From Trachythela sp. YZ-2020 (taxonomy: Eukaryota > Cnidaria > Anthozoa > Malacalcyonacea > Clavulariidae), in contig JADLSH010000085.1 in assembly GCA_016169945.1 (NCBI GenBank), positions 2,232,001-2,296,000 of the forward strand: a stretch of 64,000 nucleotides of DNA. Direction: 5' to 3'. A model generated the notes under the pieces. That model ran no database searches and was not told where the DNA came from. It saw only the letters and a list, made by a program, of their open reading frames with translations. Of the stretch, positions 1-9,989 are shown piece by piece. The stretch's first letter is position 1; the number at the start of each line of letters is the position of its first letter. Both the position numbers and the translations under genes were made by a program.

Positions 1-1413
1 ATGAAAACTTCTGAACAGTTATCTTGTGACGTTTCATTTTTATGTTTAACTTCTCTACGAATGGCATTGCACAATGTTTTATGATGAGGCCAATGAGCTC
101 TCTGACATGTTTGGTTACAATAGCTTACCAATTTACAACACTTGCAACGCCAAAAGTTCCTATTTAAACTCTTGAAACAATGATTACACTGACGGGATGT
201 TGATTCCCCGGCTAGTCCCTGTCCCGATGACCGGGCTGCCGGTACTCGTTTCCCTGACTCTTCGAATTTTTCCCGCACTCTGACGCAATGTGGCCAAGAT
301 CACCGCACGCAAAACAGTGTGACAGCTGCTGCCCATTCGTCGTTCTTTGCATGCTTGACATCCGAAACCGTGGTATCGTGTTGCCCCTCGAGATCTCCGA
401 TCACTTGGCGAAACTTCCCGATTACCGTCGTGGGATTGTTTTTTTCAACTTTTCGAGATCTGATTTTATTTCACGGATCTCCGCCAAAAATTTGTTGTTT
501 TCGCCACTTTTGCGCTCTTTAATTTCCGCACTGTCTACTTCACATGCATTAATTTTGGCAGAACGCCTTTCACATGCAAGTTTGTTCTGACAGCCAACTT
601 TATTTCGCAAATCAAGAGAGCGCAACAGAAATTGTTGTGGGGTTTCTTTTGGTTCTTGGAAAATTGTTGCAAGCTTTTGGTATAGTTCTGATGCTGATTT
701 TTCGCGATAGTGTACGCGCAGAATTTTCCTGAGTTTTGGCAGAGATAAATCTTGTAGTGTTTCTACATAATTTCGCAGACTACTATGTAGGGAAATTGCG
801 CGGATTACTGCGTCTACTATTTCTGTTTTTTGTAGTTGCGTTTTATTCCCGAATCGATTTGATGAGTCAGCGAAATGAATGTTAATTTATCTGCTTGACC
901 CGGTTCGCCAATTTGTCCAGAGATTTTAAATTCGCGTCGCAGCAAACTATTTGACGGCATTGACGCATTTTCTGTCTTCATGCATTCTTTACCTATCGTT
1001 TTAATCTCGTTAGTGGGTTTTGTGGTTTCCGCACTACTTTCCTCAACTACAGTCAATTTCGTCATCAACTCACTCATCTCGACCTGTTGTTTTTCCTTAA
1101 GTACTTCGATTTCCTGCTGTAGTTTAATAATCTCGGTTGCTTGTTCGTTTTCTTGGCCCACCCCCTGGGATACGAAAACCGCAATACATTCTTTAAACCA
1201 AACAACTTTTTCGCTTATCTCGCCCTCTATATTTATTCTTGCATCCAGATCTTTCTGAATGTATTTTAGAATCCCAATTTTACTCGTTTTTGATAGATCC
1301 TTGTCTATCTTAATTGACGTGGCAAACTCTTTTAGTTCCGCTTCAGTTTTGGTATAAAGCAATGATTCTAGTTCAAATTGTAGGGCTTCAAGTTCTTCCA
1401 TATTTAACAGCAA
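1..1413 (-). pseudogene. Gypsy gag with CCHC knuckle and MYND-type finger, frameshifted
   Basis: The start codon is at 1413-1411 (MLLNMEELEAL). The first 198 codons hold a charged helical region, then the capsid-like motif ISGQIGEPGQADKLTF, and end at a stop near 817. The homologous frame continues one base shifted, with LPKLRKILRVHYREKSASEL at about 750-690 and FLLRSLDLRNK near 630-600. A CCHC knuckle, CFACGDLGHIASEC (C-X2-C-X4-H-X4-C), lies at 316-275. After another frame change, a second cysteine cluster at 188-69 fits a MYND finger (C-X2-C, then CKCCKLVSYC and CQRAHWPHHKTLC). The frame is open to the window edge. In a live element this protein would package RNA. This copy has at least two frame breaks. 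Confidence 0.65.
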
Positions 1414-1704
1414 GTCAATAGGTAATAATAGCCGGTAGTATATTTAGCACAAAGTCAATAACAAACAAGTTTTCAAAGTTTATATACAATCAACAGAATT
1501 GTTCACAGAGCGCGCGCGACAACACCCTTTTTTCTTCGGAAACTTTTTCATTCAAAACGCGAATAACAATTACACAATAAAAGAATTAGAACGATCTAAC
1601 CTTGATGCTGTCATCTGATGTGTCTTTCGCTTGGATGTTCTTCAATCGCGCGTCGTTCGGGGTTCAGAACCACGATCAGCGACAAAGTTCATGATGTTGG
1701 CAAT

Positions 1705-1720
1705 CCTGCCGGGGTCGCCA
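1705..1720 (-). promoter_or_regulatory. Retrotransposon primer-binding site
   Basis: The minus strand reads TGGCGACCCCGGCAGG two bases inside the LTR end (ACA at 1725-1723). A PBS starts with TGG because it pairs with the CCA end of a tRNA. This string is typical of animal Ty3/Gypsy elements. It fixes the element's direction and its 5' LTR border. Confidence 0.7.
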
Positions 1721-1722
1721 AA

Positions 1723-2060
1723 TGTTACCTCGTACCATACAGGTTACTTTTTGCCAGCTAGGATCGCCAATAATGATTCACCACGCGTTCTGCTCCAAAA
1801 CACTTTATTTATATAGTTATTAAAACTTTTATGACTTTTACATCTGACTTCGTATTCTTAGATGTTACCTCTTCAACGATCTGTGTCGAACCTTAATTAT
1901 TCTCAAACATACTCTATATGTCATGCACTGTATTACTTATTAACTAATATTAAAAATTGCTATATTTCCTGTTGTTTACGTTCCATGATAATGACGTCAT
2001 GAGTTTAACTCTTATAGACATTATATACATTATTATAAACTAACACAAGCTAACACAAAC
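1723..2060 (-). repeat. Probable 5' LTR of the Gypsy element
   Basis: The plus-strand view starts TGTTACCTCG at 1723, next to the PBS. It may end at ...CACAAACA near 2060, giving TGT...ACA ends. A TATAAATAAAG string on the minus strand near 1815 could be the LTR promoter. The distal border is a guess because the partner LTR is outside the window. Confidence 0.4.
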
Positions 2061-2086
2061 ATAATATACATATCGTTTTCGGCTGC

Positions 2087-2300
2087 CTTGAAAGCTTGAT
2101 TATTGACAGTTGAGATTGCCTCTGTGCCGAAACTGAACACTTATTTAATGTTTTCTTTAAGTAAAAATAGAAAATGAAATAATTTACATCCTGCCAAAGT
2201 TAGGGAAATCCTAGATTGCCATTTTGTTTATATCTGATTGTTTTGCATTTTAAAACAGTTTTTTGAGCTTTAAACACAAATATGTCTGTCTTTTACAAGG
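2087..2300 (+). repeat. Dispersed repeat, copy 1 (inverted copy at 6590-6840)
   Basis: This stretch contains TACATCCTGCCAAAGTTAGG, a GAAACTGAAC motif and a TTTAAACACAAATATGTCTG tract. All of these recur as the reverse complement at 6590-6840 with scattered differences. I see no coding capacity and do not recognise the family. Confidence 0.6.
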
Positions 2301-2341
2301 CCTATACTCTGGGTCCTAAAAAAGTCGCGGTTAAGAAACTA

Positions 2342-2551
2342 CTAAGTATGAATTGTCGGTAGGCCAATTTGAGGGGATATTACCTTTTTGGTCAACCATG
2401 GGGCATAGCTACTCCTGACTCGCCTAGTACTAATTGGGTCGAGAATATCAGTAATATAATTGGACACACTAAATTTATTCCACAATACATTTGGCTCATC
2501 AGATAGCCATATACGGACTTTGTCAAATATTCCGTCTATGTCATTATTCAA
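2342..2551 (-). pseudogene. LINE fragment (region between endonuclease and RT)
   Basis: The minus-strand frame reads ISTRRVRSSYAPWLTKKV. It resembles the segment of CR1/jockey-type LINEs between endonuclease and reverse transcriptase, which usually carries an R-x-K/R-x-x-x-APW-hydrophobic-T/S-K motif. It is short, has no catalytic part, and overlaps the left part of the duplicated SRCR-relic block. The assignment rests on the PW motif only. Confidence 0.4.
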
Positions 2552-2724
2552 CGCAAAGGATTTATAATGTTTACAATTTCAACTTTTCACAATCTTTCGA
2601 GATAATGTATATAATGCAATGTTTCTGCGTCCATAAATTTCCAGTTCAAGGACATTGTAGGCACGCATCTGCAATTCTGCTATCGATAGTAATTGTCATT
2701 GCCGGCTTGTTAGAGCTCTTTCGT

Positions 2725-2805
2725 CTTTTCTCATGACGGATGGGGAAATAATTAATAATTGCGGGCATTACGAAGACGGTGGAGTAGAATGCAGTACTAC
2801 AACAG
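2725..2805 (+). pseudogene. SRCR exon relic, copy A
   Basis: This segment matches the last quarter of the intact SRCR exon at 5807-6133. It has HDGWGN, then a small insertion that shifts the frame, then the equivalent of CGHYEDGGVEC, ending at the position of the exon's splice donor. The donor GT is not preserved (CAACAGTATAG). The 5' three-quarters of the domain are missing. It lies inside a block repeated at 19970 onward, so it may have moved as part of a composite repeat. Confidence 0.7.
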
Positions 2806-2810
2806 TATAG

Positions 2811-3400
2811 AAGGTGTTTGTAGATGGAATATACGAACGGAAATTTATAAACATGTTTTAGACCTAGCATGGAGCAGTTGCGAAAAATGCAACTTTAGGC
2901 CCTTTGGCAGAAATCGAACCCGTGGCCCTGCGATTCCGGTACAGCGCTCTAACCAACTGAGCCATAGAGTCCAGTTGCCGGCTGAACATTAACCGCAAAT
3001 TCGTGTATATATGATGGGAGTGATGCCAGTATATGGTATGCGTAAACATCAAGATATTTTTCTCTGCATCTCGTTCGATTGGACTAGTAGCAGAAGGTGT
3101 TTGTAGATGGAACATACGAATGAAAATATATATACAATTTTTAGACCTAGCCAGGAGCACTATTTGCGGAAAATGCAACTTTAGGCCCTCTGGCAGGAAT
3201 CGAACCTCCGGCCCTGCGATTCCGGTGCAGCGCTCTACCCAACTGAGCTACAGAGTCCAGTTGCTGCGCATTAACCGCAAATTCGTGTATATATGATGGG
3301 AGTGATGCCAGTTTAAAGTATGGGTAAATATCAAGATTTTTTTCTCGGCATTTCGTTCGATTGGACTAATAGTAGAAGGTGTTTGTAGATTTATATACAT
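2811..3400 (-). repeat. Tandem tRNA-derived SINE-like units (period about 282 bp)
   Basis: The motif AAGGTGTTTGTAGATGGAA begins at 2811 and 3094, and AAGGTGTTTGTAGAT recurs at 3376. This gives two full units (283 and 282 bp) and a truncated third. Each full unit contains a minus-strand tRNA-like segment (2899-2972 and 3184-3260) with an A-box-like GGCTCAGTTGG (GTAGCTCAGTTGG in the second) and a B-box-like GGTTCGATTYC, followed by a constant tail. Related units lie at 20333-20640 and 45150-45310. tRNA pairing is imperfect in the anticodon stem, so these are SINE or pseudo-tRNA sequences, not tRNA genes. Confidence 0.65.
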
Positions 3401-3411
3401 ACATTAATATA

Positions 3412-3600
3412 CTATGGTAATACATGATACTCATAAAAATACTGTTAATGTCATTTCAATGGCCACAATGACGTTTCATGTGGCGCACATTTTAGCTTGA
3501 AACATTTTAACTCAACATCATAAGTTTTCCGGCCCTCAATATAATTCATCATTTGGAAGATTGTACAAAATTCTCCACTTATTTTTTCAATTGATGTAAA
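3412..3600 (+). repeat. 3' flank of duplicated block, copy A
   Basis: The sequence from ATGATACTCATAAAAATACT through TTTGGAAGATTGTACAAAAT is repeated at 21724-21870 with few changes. Together with 2448-3400 it forms a roughly 1.15-kb block present twice in direct orientation. Copy B has about 1 kb of extra DNA inserted before this part. Confidence 0.7.
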
Positions 3601-4141
3601 CGAGGCTATTCATAATACAGTAGAACCCCGTTATGTCGAACTTTCTTATCTCGAACTCGACGCTATCTCGAACTTAACCTCATTTCCCGTGGATTTACCA
3701 ATACTATTTCAATCCTTTCTACTTGGTTATCCCGAACTTGGTTATCTCGAACTCCCAGCTATCTCGAACTAATTTTGCTTCCCCAAACCGAATTTACCCG
3801 GTTATCTGTAACTTTAATGACACCAGTTCGCTGTTTTATTAGGTAGTACATGCAGATATTTGATTTTACAACGTAAGCATGCATGTACGTAAAATGGACT
3901 ATAAAAGTGCATTCTCTTTACAGCAAAATTATTTAATAGACTGTATTGACAGTGTTTATTGTATATTTCGCAAATAACGGTGGTATCAATGTGTCATTCG
4001 AGCAACCACGTTAACTTAATTTCATCTAATAGTTATTTTAACTTATATCTTTTTGTAATTTGATATTGATTCGGATATGTCGAACCCCCGCTATCTCGAA
4101 CATTTTGTTGTTTCCCATGGCTGTTCGAGATAGCGGGGTTC

Positions 4142-5415
4142 CTCTCTCCTTCGCAGAGGCTTGGATAAAAAAAAATTATAAAAGGAACACTAAGGGACCG
4201 GTCATTATTTATGGCTGGGGTGGGGGCCGAAGAGAAAATGGTGGGGTAACTAAAAAGTAGGCAGGTCTGGGGTGGGGTAAAATAAAAAATGAGAAGGCTG
4301 ACCGAGTGCTTAGTGCAATAAACTGAATGTTTAATTTAATAACGGAAAATCGAATTTTTAATATTGGTTATGAAAAGGTTGATGATTTGGTGGAGTAATT
4401 TATTTTTTAACCTTCTATAAAATATGGGGTAAAAAATTTTTTGGTACAAAAAAGGTGGGGTGGGAAAATGTTTTGGCTTTAAAACATTTTCTCTTCAGCC
4501 CCCACCCCTGCCATAAATAATGACCGGTCCCTAATATTGGATAATAAATAAAAGAATGCGTTAGATGGTAATAAACAAAACGCGCTAAATGGTAATATAA
4601 TGAGGAAACCGCTGAAAATCGGAGCGCGGGCGGAGGAAGGAAATTAAGAGGGAGGGAAAAGTGGGAAAGCCTCTGCCAGATTTCCTACGCTTTCTCGCTC
4701 AAATCTTCGTAAAAGTGTACATCCCAAAATATCTTGGCAATCCGAAAGTTTTATTCACTTATGATACTTCAAGTGACTTTAAATTTACATAAGAAGAGGG
4801 TTTTGTTTTATATTTATTATCTGCTGGTCGTGATTTCGTTGGAAAATATAAATATAGAGGCCAGTTTGGCAAGTGATTTTCCTTCGCTCTTCAGACAGTG
4901 TTTCTGATGCGGTATACGTGTGCGCAACAACAAAGCGCCTTCCTTCACAATTTTATCATTAAATTTAACTTGCTTGTGCACAGTTCTACAATGCTGTAGT
5001 AGTCCTCGAGAAAAAAACAAGCGAGATTGTTACGGTCGCAATGAGGGCAACATTAGCCAACATATATTGCCATTCTGAAACGCTATCAAATATTCTCTTT
5101 GAGAACGCAAGCCGCATACAACACAAAGTTAAGACACACTATTGGCTGCAAGATGATGACTGCAAGATAGTCAAAACGTGGCATAAAAGCGTTAACCGTT
5201 TTCGGAGTGCCTATATTGTTTTGTATTTACTATTAGGTCAATGTGTAATATAATATTCCACCCCCCCGTTTTGACGCCATGTTGGGTGTGAAATCTGGAA
5301 GAGGCTTTAGTATTTTCTCGCCTCATCCTTCGCCGCCCGCGGTTCTTTTATTTATTATCCAATATTAGCGTACCTTTTATAAATTTTTTTATCCAAGCCT
5401 CTGCGAAGGAGAGAG
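4142..5415. mobile_element. Long-TIR DNA element with 9-bp target duplication, inserted in the pogo-like MITE
   Basis: The terminal inverted repeats begin CTCTCTCCTTCGCAGAGGCT and end with the matching GCGAAGGAGAGAG. Pairing continues inward past TTGGATAAAAAA. The flanks carry the identical 9-mer GCGGGGTTC (4133-4141 and 5416-5424), a length typical of Mutator-like elements. It has no convincing transposase, only fortuitous frames at 4817-5020 (-) and 5041-5253 (+). It is non-autonomous. Confidence 0.7.
4194..4531. mobile_element. PIF/Harbinger-like MITE nested inside the 9-bp-TSD element
   Basis: The 338-bp element has inverted ends GGGACCGGTCATTATTTATG... and ...CATAAATAATGACCGGTCCC and a 3-bp TAA duplication at 4191-4193 and 4532-4534. 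A 3-bp TAA/TTA target site is characteristic of PIF/Harbinger. The arms contain G-rich and C-rich tracts that pair. There is no coding capacity. Confidence 0.65.
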
Positions 5416-5429
5416 GCGGGGTTCTACTG

Positions 5430-5806
5430 TAGGGTCGTTGACTTGGCTTGATAACTTTTTAAACCCTCCCTTGTTTTACAAATTCTGCCTTTCAAAATCT
5501 TTTCGGGTTTTACAGATTCCTGCTATTTTCGTTCCGGGTTTAACACATTCCGTCTTTCAGTCTCATACCCATTTTTATCCTCGTTCAGGATTTTAAAGAT
5601 TCAGGCTTTTCTCTTTCCCAGTTCTCTCGTTTCCCCCATTCGGCATTCCTTTTTTTCATTTAGCGTAGTTATAAGATGGAGTGGAATAAGATGTAGCATT
5701 TCTAAATTATAGACTCTCTAATTTTAGCGATTGCAATTAGAAATCAGTCATTTATAGCTACTATCATTGACCTCATACACTCAGATATTCTTTTGTATTT
5801 TTACAG
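5430..5806. other. Non-coding stretch before the SRCR exon
   Basis: This is AT-rich sequence with loosely repeated TTTCCTGTTT-like words around 5460-5650 and a pyrimidine tract plus TTTTTACAG acceptor at the end. I searched it by eye for a signal-peptide exon ending in phase 1 and found none. Confidence 0.4.
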
Positions 5807-6133
5807 CTACGGCTGTGTCACTCAGGTTACAAGGACCATTAAGTGAAAATGGTACTGGTCGTGTTGAAGTATTCTACAATGGACAATGGGGAACAATCTG
5901 TGATGATGATTGGGATATAAATGATGCTAGGGTTGTATGTCGTCAACTTGGTTATCCAAATGCTGTTAGTGCTCTTCAGGGAAACTCGGTTCCTTCTGGT
6001 TCTGGACTTATATGGTTAGATGAAGTCGCTTGTACTGGGAGAGAGCAAGGTTTGACCAATTGTTCTCATGTCGGATGGGGAAATAATGATTGCGGGCATT
6101 CCGAAGACGCTGGAGTAGAATGTACTAAAACAG
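5807..6133 (+). CDS. Orphan SRCR-domain exon (scavenger receptor cysteine-rich)
   Basis: The exon is bounded by acceptor TTTTTACAG and donor GTAAAGT, phase 1 at both ends, and encodes 109 residues. It is one complete SRCR domain: LRLQGPLSENGTGRVEVFYN, then WGTICDDDWDINDARVVCRQ, LGYP, then WLDEVACTGREQGLTNCSH and CGHSEDAGVECT. Six cysteines fit the group B-like pattern with the first pair missing, i.e. group A-like spacing. SRCR domains bind proteins or microbial ligands in secreted and receptor proteins. No partner exon is visible on either side within several kb, and the lectin gene downstream has its own signal-peptide exon. So this is either part of a separate, TE-scattered gene or an isolated leftover. 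Confidence 0.8.
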
Positions 6134-7020
6134 GTAAAGTTATTATAGAATTGTTATATATTTTTCTATTATTTTTAACAAATGATGGAAATATGGCGTA
6201 TATCCGCCAAGGATCAGTAATTTAACGGCGTACGCACGTTGTTTTGGCATTCCTGATAGAATATGGATCGATTTCTTAACGTCGCAGTCAGTATATATAA
6301 CAGCCAAGAGTATATCTGGATGATCTGTACGTCGTTCACCAGTTTTAGGGAAATGGACTATGACTATAAAACAAGAAATGGCCGCATAAACATGCTTTGG
6401 CACGGAGAAAAACAGGGAAAACCTGCCTCTGGAAGGTTTTGCGTGTTTTATTTAAATTTTATCGAAAGTAGAAAACACTGAAAAACTTGTATCTTTATAA
6501 ATTTATCTTGTCTAGCACGAAAATATTACATACCTAACTTGTTCATATACTTTTATACCACAATTTTTTATACAATTGCTAACAGATTAGACACCTAATT
6601 AAGTAATGCAAAAGACCGACATATTTGAGTTTAAAGCTAACGAACTGTTTTAAAATGCGGTTGTGTTGTGCCCCGATGTAGATTAAAAAAATGGGAATCT
6701 ATGATTTCCCTAACTTCGGCAGGATGTAAATTACTTAATTTGTGGTATATACTTAAAGAAAATATTATAAAAGATTCATCTTTTCCTACACGTTCAGTTT
6801 CAGAACACAGTGTCAATAATCAATAAACAAGCTTGATCAAAGGAAAGCATCAAACACGACGTGTAGTAATATTTGCATGATTGTTTCACACTGTCAACCT
6901 TTTAAAACAAACAAAAGTGATCACTTACTGCTATTTGCGAAAAATTTAAGCTCAAAATGACGATCTGTAGCATCATTTCTTTTCAAATTTCGAAGAGTGT
7001 TTCACCTATACTTTTAGCCT
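6134..7020. other. No gene seen; holds inverted repeat copy 6590-6840
   Basis: The intron-like sequence after the SRCR donor has no further domain exon that I can recognise. At 6590-6840 there is the reverse complement of the 2087-2300 repeat, for example CCTAACTTCGGCAGGATGTA. Confidence 0.5.
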
Positions 7021-8870
7021 GCGCATAGGCCCTCGGTGCTAAAAAAAGGGTCAGCAGTGGCGTTCGTATAGAAACGCAGTCTTCTGATTGGCTTAAGTGT
7101 TAATGATTGACGTATTACTGGGATTGGCTTCGCTAGAGGTAGTCATATTTATTTAGTATATAATTGTGTTAAGACAATTTCTAGAGATTGTTCTGAAGTA
7201 CGTTTTGTCTTTTGAGCATGCGCAGGACTACAAATTCTCAAAGATACCTTGAGAAAGAACACCAAATATTTAACAATTAGACAACGAGGCCGAGAGTTAG
7301 TGGCTATTTAACAATTAGTCACCGAAGGCGAGGTGATTACAAGCCTGACTATAGGCTGGTAATCACCGAGCCTGAGGCGACTAATTGTTTTAGTAGAAAT
7401 TTCAAGGAGAAAAGCAAACACAGAAAGTTATGAGGTGAGTTGAAAGGCTATAGTACAAAATTAATATTCAGCGCTTTTCTCAGCGGTCGGTTTATAGCAT
7501 GCCGGCAAAAGCAATGCTCGGAACGAATGTCAAAAACATATCGAAGCAAAACAAAAACAAACAATTTCGTGAGAAAATTGCTTTGAAGGGCTCAAATACA
7601 AAATAGAATGGTTTTGAAAATATATCACCGCTAGATTTTTGCTCAACATAACAGTATAAATGACGACAAAACGAATATTTAAAACTTTGATTCAGGCTCA
7701 AGAAAGATTTTTGTTTTAAATTCAGCAGCTCGCGAAGAAGCCATTATAGCCACTGACTGGGCAGCCAGTTGCTATCACTTTTTGGACGGGCAATATGCGA
7801 GAAAAGCAATAGCCACCTCACAATTTCTAATTGTATTAGTACTAGAAATACATGCTTGCAGTAACCCCTCGCCCCATGCACCCGAACATTGACAGACACT
7901 ACATTCCAAAACATTACTGTTACTAAGCTTTTTCATCACAAAATCTGCTATGCAAAGGTGGTAGACGAGTCAGATATCTGGGTTCAAAGCAAAATTTTGG
8001 CTTGGAAAACTGAATTGGATCTCTGGGCCTCTGGCTTACACCCCTCGTCACGACGCACTCAAAGGCTATCGCCATATGAAATGTTTTACTTGACGTAATC
8101 GATGTGTTTCCCATCATTTTAAATGTGCCATTAAAATTTTGATCATTACTGTAATAGTTTGGAAAGAAGAGTGGAAGGAAACAATAATATTTTGGGAAAT
8201 CTATTTTGGGTTGAGAATTTTTGAAAGAATAAAAAATGGAAATTTTGTTTCAAGAAGAGGAAGCACAGTAGCCATGGCAACTCGATTAATAATATAAATT
8301 TCTTTTCTGGAGTACAAAACAGTTTACAAAAGCTGCAAAAATAATTAAAATATTAGTTGTTTTAGCCATCGAAATATGAGATATATGCGGTAGGTATGTT
8401 CTTATGCATTCTATAAGCTTCAAATTAATGTTTTAATGCAACCTTCCGTTCACTAAAACGTTTCGAAAAGTTTGTAAAACTAAACTGCCTTTCACTCTAT
8501 ATTTCTTTTCTGTACAAACTGTGATAATATTTTTACTTTTAACAATAAAATTACCAATTGCACAACTATATAAAGTAGGTATGTTATTTTGTTATTTTTT
8601 TGGCTTTGATTTACTGTACAAAACGTTTCGAAATTGTCATAAAACTTCAACTGTTTTTTTAACAGTATATTTATACTATGAACTTTTTTAGATAAAATAT
8701 GTTTTTCTTTTCTATATAACGCATTTGAATTAACACTAAAACAACGTTGTATTGACCACACAGGATGAACTATGCAATTTCAAAACCACAAACTATAGTT
8801 GCATGCCAATTGATGGCAAAACTGCAAAAACAAGTATGCAAAATAAACACTTACCCGTTTAATTTAAATA
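7021..8870. other. Hairpin repeat at 7271-7390 and otherwise featureless AT-rich DNA
   Basis: At 7271-7390 the words ACAATTAGACAACGAGGCCG and GGTAATCACC/GGTGATTAC form a folded repeat related to one at 41423-41493. From 7400 to 8870 I see no exon with splice sites, no domain match and no transposon end. Short open frames there have no recognisable content. Confidence 0.45.
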
Positions 8871-8879
8871 GAGAATAAT

Positions 8880-9009
8880 ACATGGGTGCGCGGAAATACC
8901 AGATTTATTTCGAGTGTTGAACAGGATATCTCACGAGTGAGCGCAGCGAACGAGTGAGATATCATGTTCAACACGAGAAATAAATCTGGTATTTCCAAGC
9001 ATCCATGTA
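8880..9009. repeat. Hairpin MITE-like palindrome
   Basis: The arm GGAAATACCAGATTTATTTC is followed by GTTGAACA and GATATCTCAC, and its reverse complement ends at 8996. Weaker pairing extends out to ACATGG/CCATGT. The loop reads GAGTGAGCGCAGCGAACGAG. Similar GAGTGAG/CGAGTG hairpins occur at 10323-10478 and 47711-47875. Confidence 0.65.
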
Positions 9010-9489
9010 TTTTTCTGTTTATTATATAAAGGACAGTCTTTTCAAACAAAATAAAATAAAATAAAATATCCATTTTCATAAACTTCAAAAGCGATAATTT
9101 TCACGTGTGAGATTATCATAAATAATCTCACGTGTGAGATTATCAGTTTTATCAGTGCTCGAAATCTCTATAAAGCACTATACTTTATATAATAAAACAC
9201 TTTGAAACTCGAAAATTCTGTCCTTTCTCGGCTTTTCGACTGACTTTAGTAAATAAAAGTCCTCTAAAAAATTTTCACTTCTCTTGTTTTGGAGACTTAA
9301 TATTTGTCTGAATTAATATAAGTACAATTAATAGAGTACAATTTGAAAAAAGTTTTCATATAAATGCATTATAAATTAAATGCCAAAAATAAAATGCCAA
9401 AATGGCAGTTATTTTTCTGACGCTTGCATATAAAAACAAAATCGTTGTCTTAGCCAATCATGATGTAGCTAGTGACCAGTTTTCTCTCG

Positions 9490-9976
9490 GCTTTAACTCG
9501 CGCATGCGCATAACTTAAAAAACCGTCCATGACAAAAAAAAATGGTGGACGACTTTGCATTCCACAATGTGGTTACAATTCCATGACACGCACGAAATAG
9601 GGTTAGGGTTAGGGATTGGGTCGGGATTGGGGTCAAGATCAAAGAGAAATATTCGTGATTGCGTGTCATGGAATTATAACCCACAATGTTTTCACATACC
9701 CGGGTGTAAATATCCGAGCGGAATTAGTACCCTCGCACGGCGCTTCGCGCCGGCTCGGGGATAAATCTACTACTAGAAATACATGCATGAAGTTTGCCAA
9801 AAGGAAGTCTTCTCTCGGCTTGAAATCGCGCATGCGCATAACTTACAAAACCGTCCCGTCCATGACAAAAAAAAATGGCGGACGACTTTGCATTCCACAA
9901 TGTTTTTACATACCCGGGCGTAAATATCCGAGCGGAATTAGTACCCTCGCACGGCGCTTCGCGCCGGCTCGGGGAT
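9490..9976 (+). repeat. Tandem duplication of a unit rich in CGCGCATGCGCA
   Basis: Copy 1 (about 9485-9763) and copy 2 (about 9810-9976) share ATGACAAAAAAAAATGG, ACGACTTTGCATTCCACAAT, the CCCGGG-containing tract and GTACCCTCGCACGGCGCTTC ending in CGGCTCGGGGAT. Copy 1 carries an extra 119 bp, explained by the transposon at 9571-9681 plus its 8-bp duplication. Confidence 0.75.
9571..9681. mobile_element. 111-bp hAT-like MITE carrying TTAGGG-type repeats
   Basis: The inverted ends are GGTTACAATTCCATGACACG and its near reverse complement ...CGTGTCATGGAATTATAACC. They are flanked by the identical 8-mer CACAATGT (9563-9570 and 9682-9689), the size expected of hAT elements. The second copy of the surrounding unit has one uninterrupted CACAATGT at 9896-9903, an empty site. 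The interior holds GGGTTAGGGTTAGGGATTGG at about 9600, which looks like telomeric repeats. Confidence 0.75.
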
Positions 9977-9989
9977 TATATTTCAAGCT

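Larger units (their letters stand above)
1..2060 (-). mobile_element. Ty3/Gypsy-type LTR retrotransposon, 5' part (LTR, PBS, gag), runs off left edge
   Basis: Read on the minus strand, the order is a probable LTR (about 2060 to 1723), a primer-binding site (1720-1705), a leader, and a gag-like coding region from 1413 to the window edge. The gag contains a capsid segment with motifs such as ISGQIGEPGQADKLTF and a CCHC zinc knuckle, both typical of Ty3/Gypsy gag. Protease, RT and integrase would lie left of the window. Frameshifts in gag show that the copy is degraded. Assignment to Ty3/Gypsy rests on the gag motif and PBS. The outer LTR edge is uncertain. Confidence 0.7.
3618..5429. mobile_element. 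pogo/Tigger-like MITE, outermost of a three-level nest
   Basis: The left end is CAGTAGAACCCCG (3618) and the right end is CGGGGTTCTACTG (to 5429), flanked by TA on both sides. The interior repeats the motif CTATCTCGAAC several times, as in the CAGTAGAACC family of pogo/Tigger-derived elements. There is no transposase frame. The continuous MITE is interrupted at 4142-5415 by another element with a clear target duplication. Confidence 0.7.

Noticed and set aside
2899..2972. Minus-strand tRNA gene
   Set aside because: The A and B boxes are good, but the anticodon stem has a mismatch, the sequence repeats as part of a SINE unit and the copies differ in conserved positions, so I treat it as a SINE.
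9601..9625. Telomere end or chromosome-fusion site
   Set aside because: Only about three TTAGGG-like units, located inside a transposon with target duplication, so it is explained by the MITE.
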